Positions 1-6,052 of a DNA stretch of 11,321 bases are shown here, one piece after another. The notes beneath the pieces are model-generated. The model was not told the DNA's origin. It did not search any database and saw only the letters and a program-made list of their open reading frames with translations. Made by a program: the position numbers and the translations under genes. Numbering within the stretch: the first letter of the stretch is position 1; each line of letters begins with the position of its first letter. Source of the stretch: an uncultured Porphyromonas sp. (lineage in GTDB: Bacteria; Bacteroidota; Bacteroidia; Bacteroidales; Porphyromonadaceae); the NCBI RefSeq assembly GCF_905372525.1, contig NZ_CAJPPN010000060.1, positions 1 to 11,321 on the forward strand. The letters are read 5' to 3'.

Positions 1-77
1 CCCCCCCACGCTACTCCATCCTGCTCACAACTAGCTGATATACACCCGGTCTCCTGCTCTCGCTACGCACCCCGTGG

Positions 78-97
78 AGCCCCCTCCCGAGGGGGCT
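78..97. other. GC-rich hairpin left of the 23-bp array
   Basis: Arms AGCCCCCT (78-85) and AGGGGGCT (90-97) are perfect complements around a CCCG loop. No T-run follows on either strand, so it is a poor intrinsic terminator by itself. The left arm with its preceding G (GAGCCCCCT) recurs at the right edge of the 23-bp array (236-244), so the array is bracketed by two similar hairpins. Confidence 0.6.
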
Positions 98-123
98 GGA
101 GTACGCACACAACACCCCAAAAA

Positions 124-238
124 CGCTCTCGGTAAGAACGCCAAGGCGCCCTCGGTATGAGCGCTGAGACGCTCTCGGTATGAACGCCAGACCGCTCTCG
201 GTAAGAACGCAAAGGCGCTCTCGGTAAGAGCGTCTGAG
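124..238. repeat. Tandem repeat, five 23-bp units
   Basis: Units begin at 124, 147, 170, 193 and 216, exactly 23 bp apart, each starting CGCTCTCGGTA (CGCCCTCGGTA in the second). There are no spacers, so this is not a CRISPR array. The period is not a multiple of three, so it is not a protein repeat. The last unit contains a perfect dyad, CGCTCT and AGAGCG around a CGGTA loop. The other units carry the same dyad with one or two mismatches. The period is close to two helical turns, so each dyad would face roughly the same side of the DNA. A role as a protein-binding array or as a neutral minisatellite cannot be settled from sequence. Confidence 0.9.
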
Positions 239-256
239 CCCCCTTCTGACAGGGGT
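236..256. other. Hairpin right of the 23-bp array
   Basis: CCCCT (240-244) pairs with AGGGG (251-255) around a TCTGAC loop. The segment starts with GAGCCCCCT, as does the hairpin at 78-97, and it overlaps the last two bases of the final 23-bp unit. It is a short stem. Its interest lies in mirroring the hairpin on the other side of the array. Confidence 0.5.
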
Positions 257-349
257 ATGCGAGGGGTCAGCTTCCCCAACGCAACACGCTATTTATCAGC
301 AAGTAGAGGGAGAGTAACAATACGAGGGGATAAGCTCCCGCACATTCAC

Positions 350-357
350 TACCTTTG
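350..357 (+). promoter_or_regulatory. Bacteroidetes-type -7 box for the lipoprotein
   Basis: TACCTTTG matches the Bacteroidetes -7 consensus TAnnTTTG and lies about 100 bp before the start codon at 460. No clear TTG was seen at the expected -33 position. The box sits in the left arm of an imperfect dyad: 351-360 pairs with 379-387, with one bulged T. The dyad could be an operator or a 5' RNA stem. An eight-base match of this kind is weak evidence alone. Confidence 0.4.
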
Positions 358-459
358 GGGGAGATGTGGCGTGCCCCACCCCAAGGTGAGCCCCCCGTCA
401 CACCCTAACTCTAAGAGAGATCACAGTCAAGTCCAATCATCAAGCCTAAAAAGCCGATT

Positions 460-1131
460 ATGACACCAAAGACACTATTCAGTTCTCTCTGCCTCATCCT
501 CCTATGTGCATTCGCCTGCACCAAGGATCGAGACATAGAGACCGTAGCTGATCCCGAGTCTGCTCCCTCTACTGAGCAGCTACCAGAGGAAGTCAAGGAG
601 GATATCGTATACCTCCAGAGCGCCCAGCTCGCTCCCCTACGGGTAAGCTACAACCAGCCCAACGCCAAGAGCCTAGCCCTTGACCCTAAATCCGCCCGTG
701 CAGAAGCCCTAGCCAAGCTCTCTGACCGACTACTCACCATGCTCCCCCAGCACGTCGATCCTGCTAAGGGCAATACAGCCTTCGTCCTCATCTGTGACGA
801 TGAGATCAAGCGAGAGATCTACGTACAGGAGTTTGGGATCTATGCCTCACTCGAGGATCAGTTTGGGGTCTTGGTCTCCCTACTACTCCTCGACAGAGAC
901 CTCTTCGGCTCAGTCCCCGACACAGAGCCCACAGAGCCCCCACACAAGCTACAGATCATCTGTGACGGAGGGAAGACCGATGACAGAAGTGTCCTACTAG
1001 ACCCAAGAGGTAGCCAGCAGAGTCTGGCCTTCGCCAAGGGGAAGATCGCTAGCCTTCTGACCGAGCGCCTCGCTACCGGCGAGGGGCTACGTACGCACAA
1101 GGCAACCCTCCTCTGCCTACCCGCCTACTAA
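460..1131 (+). CDS. Putative lipoprotein of unknown function
   Basis: This encodes a 223-residue protein whose family I do not recognise. The N-terminus is a short basic segment (MTPK), a hydrophobic stretch (residues 6-19) and a candidate lipobox ending in Cys20 (AFAC), which suggests a signal-peptidase-II lipoprotein. The residues after the Cys (TKDRD) mix Lys and Asp, loosely like surface-export signals of Bacteroidetes lipoproteins, so outer-membrane exposure is possible. The mature part is soluble and acidic near its start, with several Leu-rich amphipathic stretches (about residues 67-80 and 130-146) and no catalytic motif I can identify. It seems to be a single-gene unit, with a promoter-like box about 100 bp upstream and a 16-bp hairpin 32 bp after the stop. 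Codon use resembles the neighbours. The ATG at 460 is chosen because it directly precedes the signal sequence. Confidence 0.75.
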   Translation: MTPKTLFSSLCLILLCAFACTKDRDIETVADPESAPSTEQLPEEVKEDIVYLQSAQLAPLRVSYNQPNAKSLALDPKSARAEALAKLSDRLLTMLPQHVDPAKGNTAFVLICDDEIKREIYVQEFGIYASLEDQFGVLVSLLLLDRDLFGSVPDTEPTEPPHKLQIICDGGKTDDRSVLLDPRGSQQSLAFAKGKIASLLTERLATGEGLRTHKATLLCLPAY

Positions 1132-1162
1132 ACGACACCTCCACGCCTTAGGCTGTGGACAG

Positions 1163-1201
1163 GCGAGGTCTGTGTGGGCATAGCTCCCATACAGACCTCG
1201 C
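1163..1201 (+). terminator. 16-bp hairpin, probable terminator
   Basis: Bases 1163-1178 pair with 1186-1201 over 16 positions, with a single G-T (G-U in RNA) wobble and a seven-base loop. The hairpin begins 32 bp after the lipoprotein stop codon and lies about 85 bp before the promoter-like box of the nfeD gene, so it probably ends the first transcript. The following bases (TCTCGTTGGG) contain no real T-run, so termination may be weak. Protection of an mRNA end or a structured leader is an alternative. Confidence 0.55.
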
Positions 1202-1284
1202 TCTCGTTGGGACAAGGTGGAGGGAGAGCAGGGAGTGGGGAGAGCCCCTATTATATAGGTATAGGAAAAATGAGTGCTATTGGC

Positions 1285-1292
1285 TAACTTTG
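1285..1292 (+). promoter_or_regulatory. Bacteroidetes-type -7 box for nfeD-SPFH
   Basis: TAACTTTG matches TAnnTTTG and lies 42 bp before the chosen nfeD start at 1335, in a locally AT-rich stretch that follows a GC-rich hairpin. No TTG was found at the expected -33 spacing. The placement after a terminator-like hairpin and before a two-gene unit supports a promoter. Confidence 0.45.
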
Positions 1293-1334
1293 CTGGGTAA
1301 GTATTTAGTAAACCCTGATACACGGACGCTCCAT

Positions 1335-1799
1335 ATGGTAGACTTCATCCAACAGATACCTATTTGGCAGCTTTGGCTCGTAGCTGCCTTCATCCTTTTT
1401 GCCCTCGAGGTCCTCACACCAGGCTTCATCCTTGCCTGCTTCGGTGTGGGTGCCTTGGTGGCAATCCCCATGGCAGCCCTCGGACTGAGCTGGCTGATCC
1501 AGATCATCGCCTTCTGCATCGGGAGCCTGCTGGCTCTGTGGCTACTACAGCCCCTGATGTGCCGGTGGTTCCAGTTCCACGATACCAAGACCGGAATGGA
1601 CGCCCTCATCGGTCGTCGGGTCTTCGTCAGCGAGGAGATCCTCCCCGGAGACGCTGGCGGACGTGTCGCCGTGGACGGCGATAGCTGGAGAGCCGTCGCA
1701 CATGAGACGACAGAGCCCATCCCTGCTGGCACCGAGGTACGTATCCGAGGCTACCAGAGCCTCGTACTCGAGGTAGAGCCCCTCATGCCCCACCACTGA
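1335..1799 (+). CDS. NfeD-family membrane protein
   Basis: This 154-residue protein has two parts. Residues about 12-70 are strongly hydrophobic, giving two or three membrane helices with the typical early motif FALEVLTPGF. Residues about 85-150 form a soluble C-terminal OB-fold-like domain, with DALIGRRVFV, GGRVAVDGDSWRAVA and the closing GTEVRIRGYQSLVLEV. NfeD proteins of this short type are encoded beside SPFH/stomatin-like proteins and are thought to work with them in membrane microdomain organisation or quality control. The SPFH gene starts 62 bp downstream, so the pair fits. The frame stays open upstream to an ATG at 1155, but those 60 residues look unlike NfeD and would be encoded across the hairpin and promoter-like box. 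The ATG at 1335 is therefore preferred. Confidence 0.9.
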   Translation: MVDFIQQIPIWQLWLVAAFILFALEVLTPGFILACFGVGALVAIPMAALGLSWLIQIIAFCIGSLLALWLLQPLMCRWFQFHDTKTGMDALIGRRVFVSEEILPGDAGGRVAVDGDSWRAVAHETTEPIPAGTEVRIRGYQSLVLEVEPLMPHH

Positions 1800-1861
1800 C
1801 CCCACCCCAGAGCAACACCCCAGAGATACCCTACATCATACATATATAAACAGACAGACAA

Positions 1862-2845
1862 ATGCCACTCGAACTAATCATCCCCATCGTCCTGGCCCTA
1901 CTGGTGATCCTCACCATCTACCAAGGGCTATGCATCGTACAGCAGTCACAGACGGTCATCATCGAGCGTCTAGGGAAGTACTACCGCACCCTAGGCTCCG
2001 GGGTGAACATCATCATCCCCTTCATCGATCGTCCCCGCCCCATGCGCTGGCGTTACACCATGCCTGGGCCTAATGGGCAGACCTACGTGCGCTTCACCGA
2101 GATCACGAATATTGACCTGCGTGAGACCGTCTACGACTTCCCTCGCCAGAGCGTGATCACCAAGGACAACGTCGTCACCGAGATCAACGCCATCCTCTAC
2201 TTCCAGATCGTCGATCCCATGCGTGCCATGTATGAGATCCAGAACCTACCCGATGCCATCGAGAAGCTCACCCAGACGAGCCTACGTAACATCATCGGGG
2301 AGATGGACCTCGATGAGACACTTACCAGCCGTGACACCATCAACAACAAGCTCCGCATCATCCTCGACGAGGCGACGAACAAGTGGGGCGTCAAGGTCAA
2401 TCGTGTAGAGCTACAGGACATCAATCCCCCCCGTGACATCCGTGACGCTATGGAGAAGCAGATGCGCGCCGAGCGTGACAAGCGTGCCCAGATCCTCAAC
2501 GCCGAAGGGCAGAAGGAGGCTACCATCCGCGAGTCAGAGGGACGCATGCAGCAGGCCATCAATCACGCAGAGGGTGAGCGTCAGGCACAGGTCCTACACG
2601 CTAAGGCTGAGGCCGAGGCTAAGCTCCTCACCGCCGAAGCCGAAGCCCAAGCCATCCGTAAAATCGCTATGGCCGTAGAGGGCTCAGGCGCCAACCCCGC
2701 CCAGTACCTCATCGCCGTCCGCTACCTAGAGACCCTCAAGGAGATGACCTCAGGCAAGGACACCAAGACCGTCTACCTGCCCTACGAAGCCTCGGGCGTA
2801 CTCTCGTCCCTCGGAGGCATCAAGGAGCTCCTCAAGCAGTCTTAG
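1862..2845 (+). CDS. SPFH/band-7 protein (QmcA/paraslipin-like)
   Basis: This 327-residue membrane-anchored SPFH (stomatin/prohibitin/flotillin) protein has one N-terminal membrane helix (about residues 4-25). The band-7 domain follows (about 25-190: QQSQTVIIERLGKYYRTL, then YDFPRQSVITKDNV and LRNIIGEMDLDETLTSRD). Next comes a charged, Ala/Glu-rich coiled coil (about 195-275) opening with MEKQMRAERDKRAQILNAEG, a segment typical of the QmcA/paraslipin branch. A tail of about 50 residues ends the protein. Such proteins form large oligomeric rings at the inner membrane, and the NfeD gene just upstream is the usual partner. Compared with the QmcA pattern I know, about 15-20 residues (about 66-85, TMPGPNGQTYVRFTE region) seem inserted between two SPFH strands, possibly a Bacteroidetes feature. 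The region before the ATG is AT-rich with no Shine-Dalgarno, normal for this phylum. Confidence 0.93.
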   Translation: MPLELIIPIVLALLVILTIYQGLCIVQQSQTVIIERLGKYYRTLGSGVNIIIPFIDRPRPMRWRYTMPGPNGQTYVRFTEITNIDLRETVYDFPRQSVITKDNVVTEINAILYFQIVDPMRAMYEIQNLPDAIEKLTQTSLRNIIGEMDLDETLTSRDTINNKLRIILDEATNKWGVKVNRVELQDINPPRDIRDAMEKQMRAERDKRAQILNAEGQKEATIRESEGRMQQAINHAEGERQAQVLHAKAEAEAKLLTAEAEAQAIRKIAMAVEGSGANPAQYLIAVRYLETLKEMTSGKDTKTVYLPYEASGVLSSLGGIKELLKQS

Positions 2846-2868
2846 CCCCCTCACCACCCAACACTATC

Positions 2869-2927
2869 CTACCCCGCCACCAAGGAGTCTCTGAGCCCGT
2901 AGGCTCACCCCTCGGCTGGCGGGGTAG
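2869..2927 (+). terminator. Nested hairpin after the SPFH gene
   Basis: An 11-bp perfect outer stem (2869-2879 with 2917-2927, CTACCCCGCCA and its complement) encloses a 6-bp perfect inner stem (2892-2897 with 2902-2907, TGAGCC and GGCTCA, loop CGTA). It starts 23 bp after the SPFH stop and is followed by a pyrimidine-rich run (TCCCTTTCTCTCT). It is most likely the terminator of the nfeD-SPFH unit. The two-level fold is larger than a simple terminator needs, so a structured regulatory RNA element is possible. Confidence 0.65.
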
Positions 2928-2984
2928 TCCCTTTCTCTCTCCCTCCCATAATAGTAGCTGGCGTGAGGTCGTTATATGAGCGTA

Positions 2985-3006
2985 GTCAGGGGGTCGAGCC
3001 CCTGAC
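2985..3006 (+). other. 8-bp hairpin before the small gene and rpe
   Basis: GTCAGGGG (2985-2992) pairs perfectly with CCCCTGAC (2999-3006) around a six-base loop. The following GCTTATTGTTTC is moderately T-rich, so this could be a second, tandem terminator for the SPFH unit. Its position 36 bp before the ATG at 3042 also allows a leader element for the rpe unit. The AT-rich stretch after it (about 3010-3033) includes TACTTTTA (3026-3033), one base off a TAnnTTTG box. Confidence 0.45.
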
Positions 3007-3041
3007 GCTTATTGTTTCGACTTTATACTTTTAGCCTGCTT

Positions 3042-3170
3042 ATGGTACAGACTTACCCCCGTACAGAGAGAGAGAAGCTCAACCTCATCGCCCGTGCCGC
3101 CTATGAGCGCACTCGCCCAAGGCACCAAGAGACCCTGCGTCGCCTTCGTCTCCTAGCCACAGCCATCTAA
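3042..3170 (+). CDS. Possible 42-residue basic small protein
   Basis: An ATG-initiated frame encodes MVQTYPRTEREKLNLIARAA and continues to ...RRLRLLATAI, ending at TAA 3168-3170, 26 bp before rpe. It is Arg-rich (9 of 42 residues) with a likely amphipathic helix over most of its length and no membrane segment or Cys. An AT-rich segment with a near-match promoter box precedes it, and its codon choice (CTC, CGT, GCC, ATC) resembles the real genes nearby. I do not recognise a family. It could be a small protein co-transcribed with rpe, a leader peptide, or a chance frame. The length is too short for statistical support alone. Confidence 0.4.
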   Translation: MVQTYPRTEREKLNLIARAAYERTRPRHQETLRRLRLLATAI

Positions 3171-3196
3171 CCACCCTACCCCCCAATAGACAAGAC

Positions 3197-3868
3197 ATGA
3201 GTGCAACGACTACGATCGTAGCTCCGTCACTCCTCTCTGCGGACTTCCTGCACCTCGACGAGGCAGTCAGGATGATCAACGAGAGCGAGGCAGACTGGCT
3301 ACATATCGACGTGATGGACGGGGTCTTCGTGCCCAATATCTCCTTTGGGTTCCCGATCCTCGAGGCCATACGTCCCGTGATCCAGAAGCCCCTAGATGTG
3401 CATCTGATGATCGTCGAGCCGATGAAGTTCGTCCGAGAGTTTGCCGCCCTCGGTGTAGACACGATGAACGTCCACTACGAGGTCAGTCCTCACCTGCACC
3501 GCTCCATCGGAGCGATCAAGAGTGCAGGGATGAAGGCTGCCGTGACGCTCAACCCTCACACCCCCGTAGAGCTCCTCACCGATGTACTTGAGGACCTAGA
3601 CATGGTACTGCTGATGAGCGTCAATCCAGGCTTCGGAGGACAGAAGTTCATCCCCCGCACCGTGGACAAGGTGCGACGTCTCAAGCAGCTCATCCAGGAG
3701 CGTGGTCTCAGCACCCTCATCGAGGTCGATGGAGGGGTGAATGCCACCACTGGAGCAGCACTCGTGGAGGCTGGTGCTGACGCACTCGTCGCTGGTAGCT
3801 ATGTCTTCTCTCACCCCGACCCCAAGGCAGCCATCCACAGCCTCAAGGTGCTCCCACGCTCCCTATAA
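3197..3868 (+). CDS. rpe: Ribulose-phosphate 3-epimerase
   Basis: This enzyme interconverts D-ribulose 5-phosphate and D-xylulose 5-phosphate in the cytosolic pentose phosphate pathway. The 223-residue length is normal for this single-domain TIM barrel. Family motifs run in order: APSLLSADF (residues 9-17), LHIDVMDGVFVPNISFG (35-51), VHLM (68-71), MSVNPGFGGQKF (140-151), EVDGGVN (176-182) and the phosphate-binding VAGSYVF (198-204). The expected metal ligands His36, Asp38, His69 and Asp178 are all present, with Asp38 and Asp178 as the acid/base pair, so the enzyme should be active. The ATG at 3197 directly precedes the first conserved strand. The 3' end overlaps the likely comEC start, so the two are probably co-expressed. 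Confidence 0.97.
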   Translation: MSATTTIVAPSLLSADFLHLDEAVRMINESEADWLHIDVMDGVFVPNISFGFPILEAIRPVIQKPLDVHLMIVEPMKFVREFAALGVDTMNVHYEVSPHLHRSIGAIKSAGMKAAVTLNPHTPVELLTDVLEDLDMVLLMSVNPGFGGQKFIPRTVDKVRRLKQLIQERGLSTLIEVDGGVNATTGAALVEAGADALVAGSYVFSHPDPKAAIHSLKVLPRSL

Positions 3869-5507
3869 CTCCCTCCGCCGTCCCCTGCCCCAGCGCTGGG
3901 GTAGACGTCTGGTAGAGAGCTGGCAGAGTGGGCGTCTGTCCGCCAGCCGTGACCGCTGGCTACATAGCCCACTCGGGTGGCTACTCCTCTGCATCCTACT
4001 CGGCTATAGCTCCCGAGTACTTGTCCCCCTAGGGTGGCTGAGCCTTGTGCTCGCTACCCTAGGGGGACTTTGCTTGCTCTCGGCCTACCTCTATGGATGG
4101 AGAGCCTCGGGGACCGTAGGTGCGACGAGGTGGAGCGGTCGCCTCGTTGCCCTCTCGCTTGGCCTTACCCTCGTCCTCGGGGCTAGGCTCTACTATTCCC
4201 ATACCATGCAGACGCTGGAGCGTCCCCTCAGCCTAGAGCATGGGGAGGTCGAGGCAAGGCTCATCGACAGCCCTTCGCCCCGGGATCGGGGACAGAGCTG
4301 GGATGTAGAGCTCCTCTCTGGGGCAGACAGAGGACGACGCATACGACTCTACACACAGGACAGCCTCGTCCCACAGGTCGGAGACAGCCTCGTCCTACGG
4401 ATTGGGCACTATGAGGGGATTGGGCAGGCTACCCTCCCGTCACGCTACCGAGACTACCTCCTTAGCCTTGGGCTCTCAGGGACAGCCCGAGGTCGGAGCA
4501 TAGCCCACCACCCTACCCCACGGGCTCATCTATTGGCCTCTCACCCGACGCTCCTCGCCCTACGCTGTAGGGACTATCTGCGCACTCGGCTGGGGCAGAT
4601 CGGACTCTCGCCCTATGCTGAGAGCGTCCTCACGGGTATCGCCCTAGGCTATATCCCGAGGGACAGCATAGGCAGGAGCATCCGAGGAGAATTCACGGCT
4701 GGGGCAGTAGCCCATCTGCTAGCCGTCAGTGGCTTTCACCTAGCGGTCGTCGTCGGGGCACTCACCCTCATCCTAGGGTGCATCCCAGGGATGAGGCGGC
4801 ACCACCGCCTACGGTGGGGGATCGTGCTCCTCGGGGGCTGGGCCTTCACGCTCCTCACGGGCTGTACCATCCCCACCCTACGAGCAGCACTGATGCTTAC
4901 CCTCTATGCTGGCGCACGGGGACTTGGGCGACCGACTTCACTCCCCGAGGTGCTCACCCTCCCCGCCCTCGTACAGCTACTTATTAGCCCTGCGAGCTTG
5001 CTCTCGGCGAGCCTACCCTTGACCTACCTTGCCCTACTTGGGATCTACCTCTTCTATCGGCCTATCTATAGGAGTGTGGGCAGGCTACGTAGCCGTCCCC
5101 TTAGCTATCTGTGGAGCGGGATCGCCCTCACGCTCTCGGTACAGCCACTGGTCTTACCCCTGTCGCTCTACTTCTTTGGCTACAGTTCGCTCGCCTTCGT
5201 CTTTACCTCCCTGCCCCTTACACTGCTGGCTACCCTTCTGATCCCCGTGACCCTCGTTGTGCTCCTCCTGCTAGCCGTAGGGGCAAGCGGCCTCCCAGCT
5301 CCCCTCGTCGAGGGGCTAGAGGGGCTCACAGAACTCATGCGAGGGCTGACCAACACCTTTGCCGATGTGCCCCTACTGCATCTGCGCTATCCCCTTAGCC
5401 TAGCCGAACTCGTGGGGCTCTATGCCCTCCTCATGGTCGTACTCCTACTCGCTCGCTTACGTGCCGAGTACCACCACTCCCCGACTCCAGCACCCGTGGA
5501 GAGCTAA
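3801..5507 (+). CDS. comEC: ComEC/Rec2-family DNA-uptake channel
   Basis: ComEC is the inner-membrane channel that carries single-stranded DNA into the cytosol during natural transformation. From the ATG at 3801 the protein has 568 residues. Hydrophobic helices at about 57-71, 75-98 and 114-131 are followed by a soluble OB-fold-like segment (about 145-235). The multi-helix competence domain (about 270-555) contains the hallmark HLLAVSGFHL (305-314) and PTLRAALM (358-365). The protein ends after the last helix, with no C-terminal metallo-beta-lactamase domain, as I would expect for many Bacteroidetes versions. No ATG lies between the end of rpe and the third helix, so the start must be inside rpe. 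ATG 3801 gives a 68-bp overlap and ATG 3741 a 128-bp overlap. This implies translational coupling. The exact start is uncertain. Confidence 0.88.
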   Translation: MSSLTPTPRQPSTASRCSHAPYNSLRRPLPQRWGRRLVESWQSGRLSASRDRWLHSPLGWLLLCILLGYSSRVLVPLGWLSLVLATLGGLCLLSAYLYGWRASGTVGATRWSGRLVALSLGLTLVLGARLYYSHTMQTLERPLSLEHGEVEARLIDSPSPRDRGQSWDVELLSGADRGRRIRLYTQDSLVPQVGDSLVLRIGHYEGIGQATLPSRYRDYLLSLGLSGTARGRSIAHHPTPRAHLLASHPTLLALRCRDYLRTRLGQIGLSPYAESVLTGIALGYIPRDSIGRSIRGEFTAGAVAHLLAVSGFHLAVVVGALTLILGCIPGMRRHHRLRWGIVLLGGWAFTLLTGCTIPTLRAALMLTLYAGARGLGRPTSLPEVLTLPALVQLLISPASLLSASLPLTYLALLGIYLFYRPIYRSVGRLRSRPLSYLWSGIALTLSVQPLVLPLSLYFFGYSSLAFVFTSLPLTLLATLLIPVTLVVLLLLAVGASGLPAPLVEGLEGLTELMRGLTNTFADVPLLHLRYPLSLAELVGLYALLMVVLLLARLRAEYHHSPTPAPVES

Positions 5508-5704
5508 GGAGGGGACGCAAGAGAGCAGACCACTTGGTGAGTAGCATAATCTACCTAACCCTTACCCAAAGAGAACCAAGGACAATACCCTCAAGGGTCA
5601 GTAGGAACTAAGCATGTAGCCTGCTCACCACCAACCACGACGAGACACCACTCCCCGACAGACACTAAAGCCAGGGCCGACGCACGATCTCGCTCGCATA
5701 CTCC

Positions 5705-5712
5705 TACCTTTG
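5705..5712 (+). promoter_or_regulatory. Orphan -7-like box facing the 22-bp array
   Basis: TACCTTTG is identical to the box at 350-357. No plus-strand gene lies downstream in the window, so if it is active it would make an RNA running through a hairpin just after the expected start site (5722-5739), then the 22-bp array, towards the hairpin at 6053-6099. No -33 TTG was found. Chance occurrence is quite possible. Confidence 0.25.
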
Positions 5713-5832
5713 GATCTTCGGGGATATTATTTCATATCCTAGGGAGCCTTAGCCCTTCACTAAAGATCCTAGGCATTACTCCCGAGGAATAGACATACAA
5801 GCGAGCCTTACAGAGGATATACTTAGAGGGCA

Positions 5833-5920
5833 CTTGTGTACACGCGTGTATACACTTGTGTACACGTGGGTATACAGTTGTGTACACGTGGGTATACAGT
5901 TGTGTACACACGTGTATACT
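5833..5920. repeat. Tandem repeat, four 22-bp units
   Basis: Units start at 5833, 5855, 5877 and 5899, exactly 22 bp apart, with consensus (C/G)TTGTGTACACGTGGGTATACA. The units differ at few positions and there are no spacers, so this is not CRISPR. Each unit contains the palindrome GTGTACAC, and GTATAC occurs in all four. The first unit and the base after it (5836-5855) form 20 bp of strict purine/pyrimidine alternation, and a 12-bp palindrome TACACGCGTGTA lies at 5839-5850. Such sequence is prone to Z-DNA or cruciform formation. The dyad spacing of about two helical turns would also suit cooperative binding of a dimeric protein. Confidence 0.92.
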
Positions 5921-6052
5921 CATCCCTCCTAGGTAGGAGGTATACACTGGGGGTCTCTACTCCTAGGACACGGATACTTCTATCTTCGGCGTATGCTCCC
6001 CCACGACCTTGCCCTCGCACTATAGTGACTCCATGCGTCAGCCCTGACACAA

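Larger units (their letters stand above)
1..459. other. Non-coding region with repeats and promoter
   Basis: I see no convincing gene here. The first about 35 bases may be the tail of a gene lying off the left edge, since stops occur at 32-34 and 36-38 in two frames, but too little is present to decide. The rest holds two related GC-rich hairpins, a 23-bp tandem array and a promoter-like box, listed separately. Reading frames crossing the array on either strand are repeat artefacts: the 23-bp period shifts frame at each unit, and the predicted peptides look like no protein. Confidence 0.7.

Noticed and set aside
1..34. C-terminal end of a gene from the left
   Set aside because: Only about 11 codons before stops in two competing frames; not enough sequence to support a call.
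124..238. CRISPR array
   Set aside because: Units are directly adjacent with no unique spacers and there are no cas genes. The same holds for the array at 5833-5920.
31..279. Minus-strand frame across the 23-bp array
   Set aside because: It consists mainly of repeat-derived sequence in shifting frames; the 23-bp period is not a codon multiple, so it is not a protein repeat.
257..463. 68-codon plus-strand frame whose stop overlaps the lipoprotein ATG
   Set aside because: It spans the promoter-like box and dyad, has a composition unlike the neighbouring proteins and resembles no family; the overlap is probably chance.
1155..1334. 60-residue N-terminal extension of the NfeD protein from ATG 1155
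   Set aside because: It would be encoded across a 16-bp hairpin and the promoter-like box and does not resemble the family; the ATG at 1335 fits the NfeD N-terminus.
5506..5512. Perfect Shine-Dalgarno-like AAGGAGG just after the comEC stop
   Set aside because: No start codon with a lasting frame follows within a suitable distance, and this phylum rarely relies on such sites.
5738..5967. Four CCTAGG palindromes (5738, 5768, 5928, 5962) in about 230 bp
   Set aside because: CTAGG is common throughout the coding sequence of this genome, so the cluster does not stand out enough to claim a binding site.
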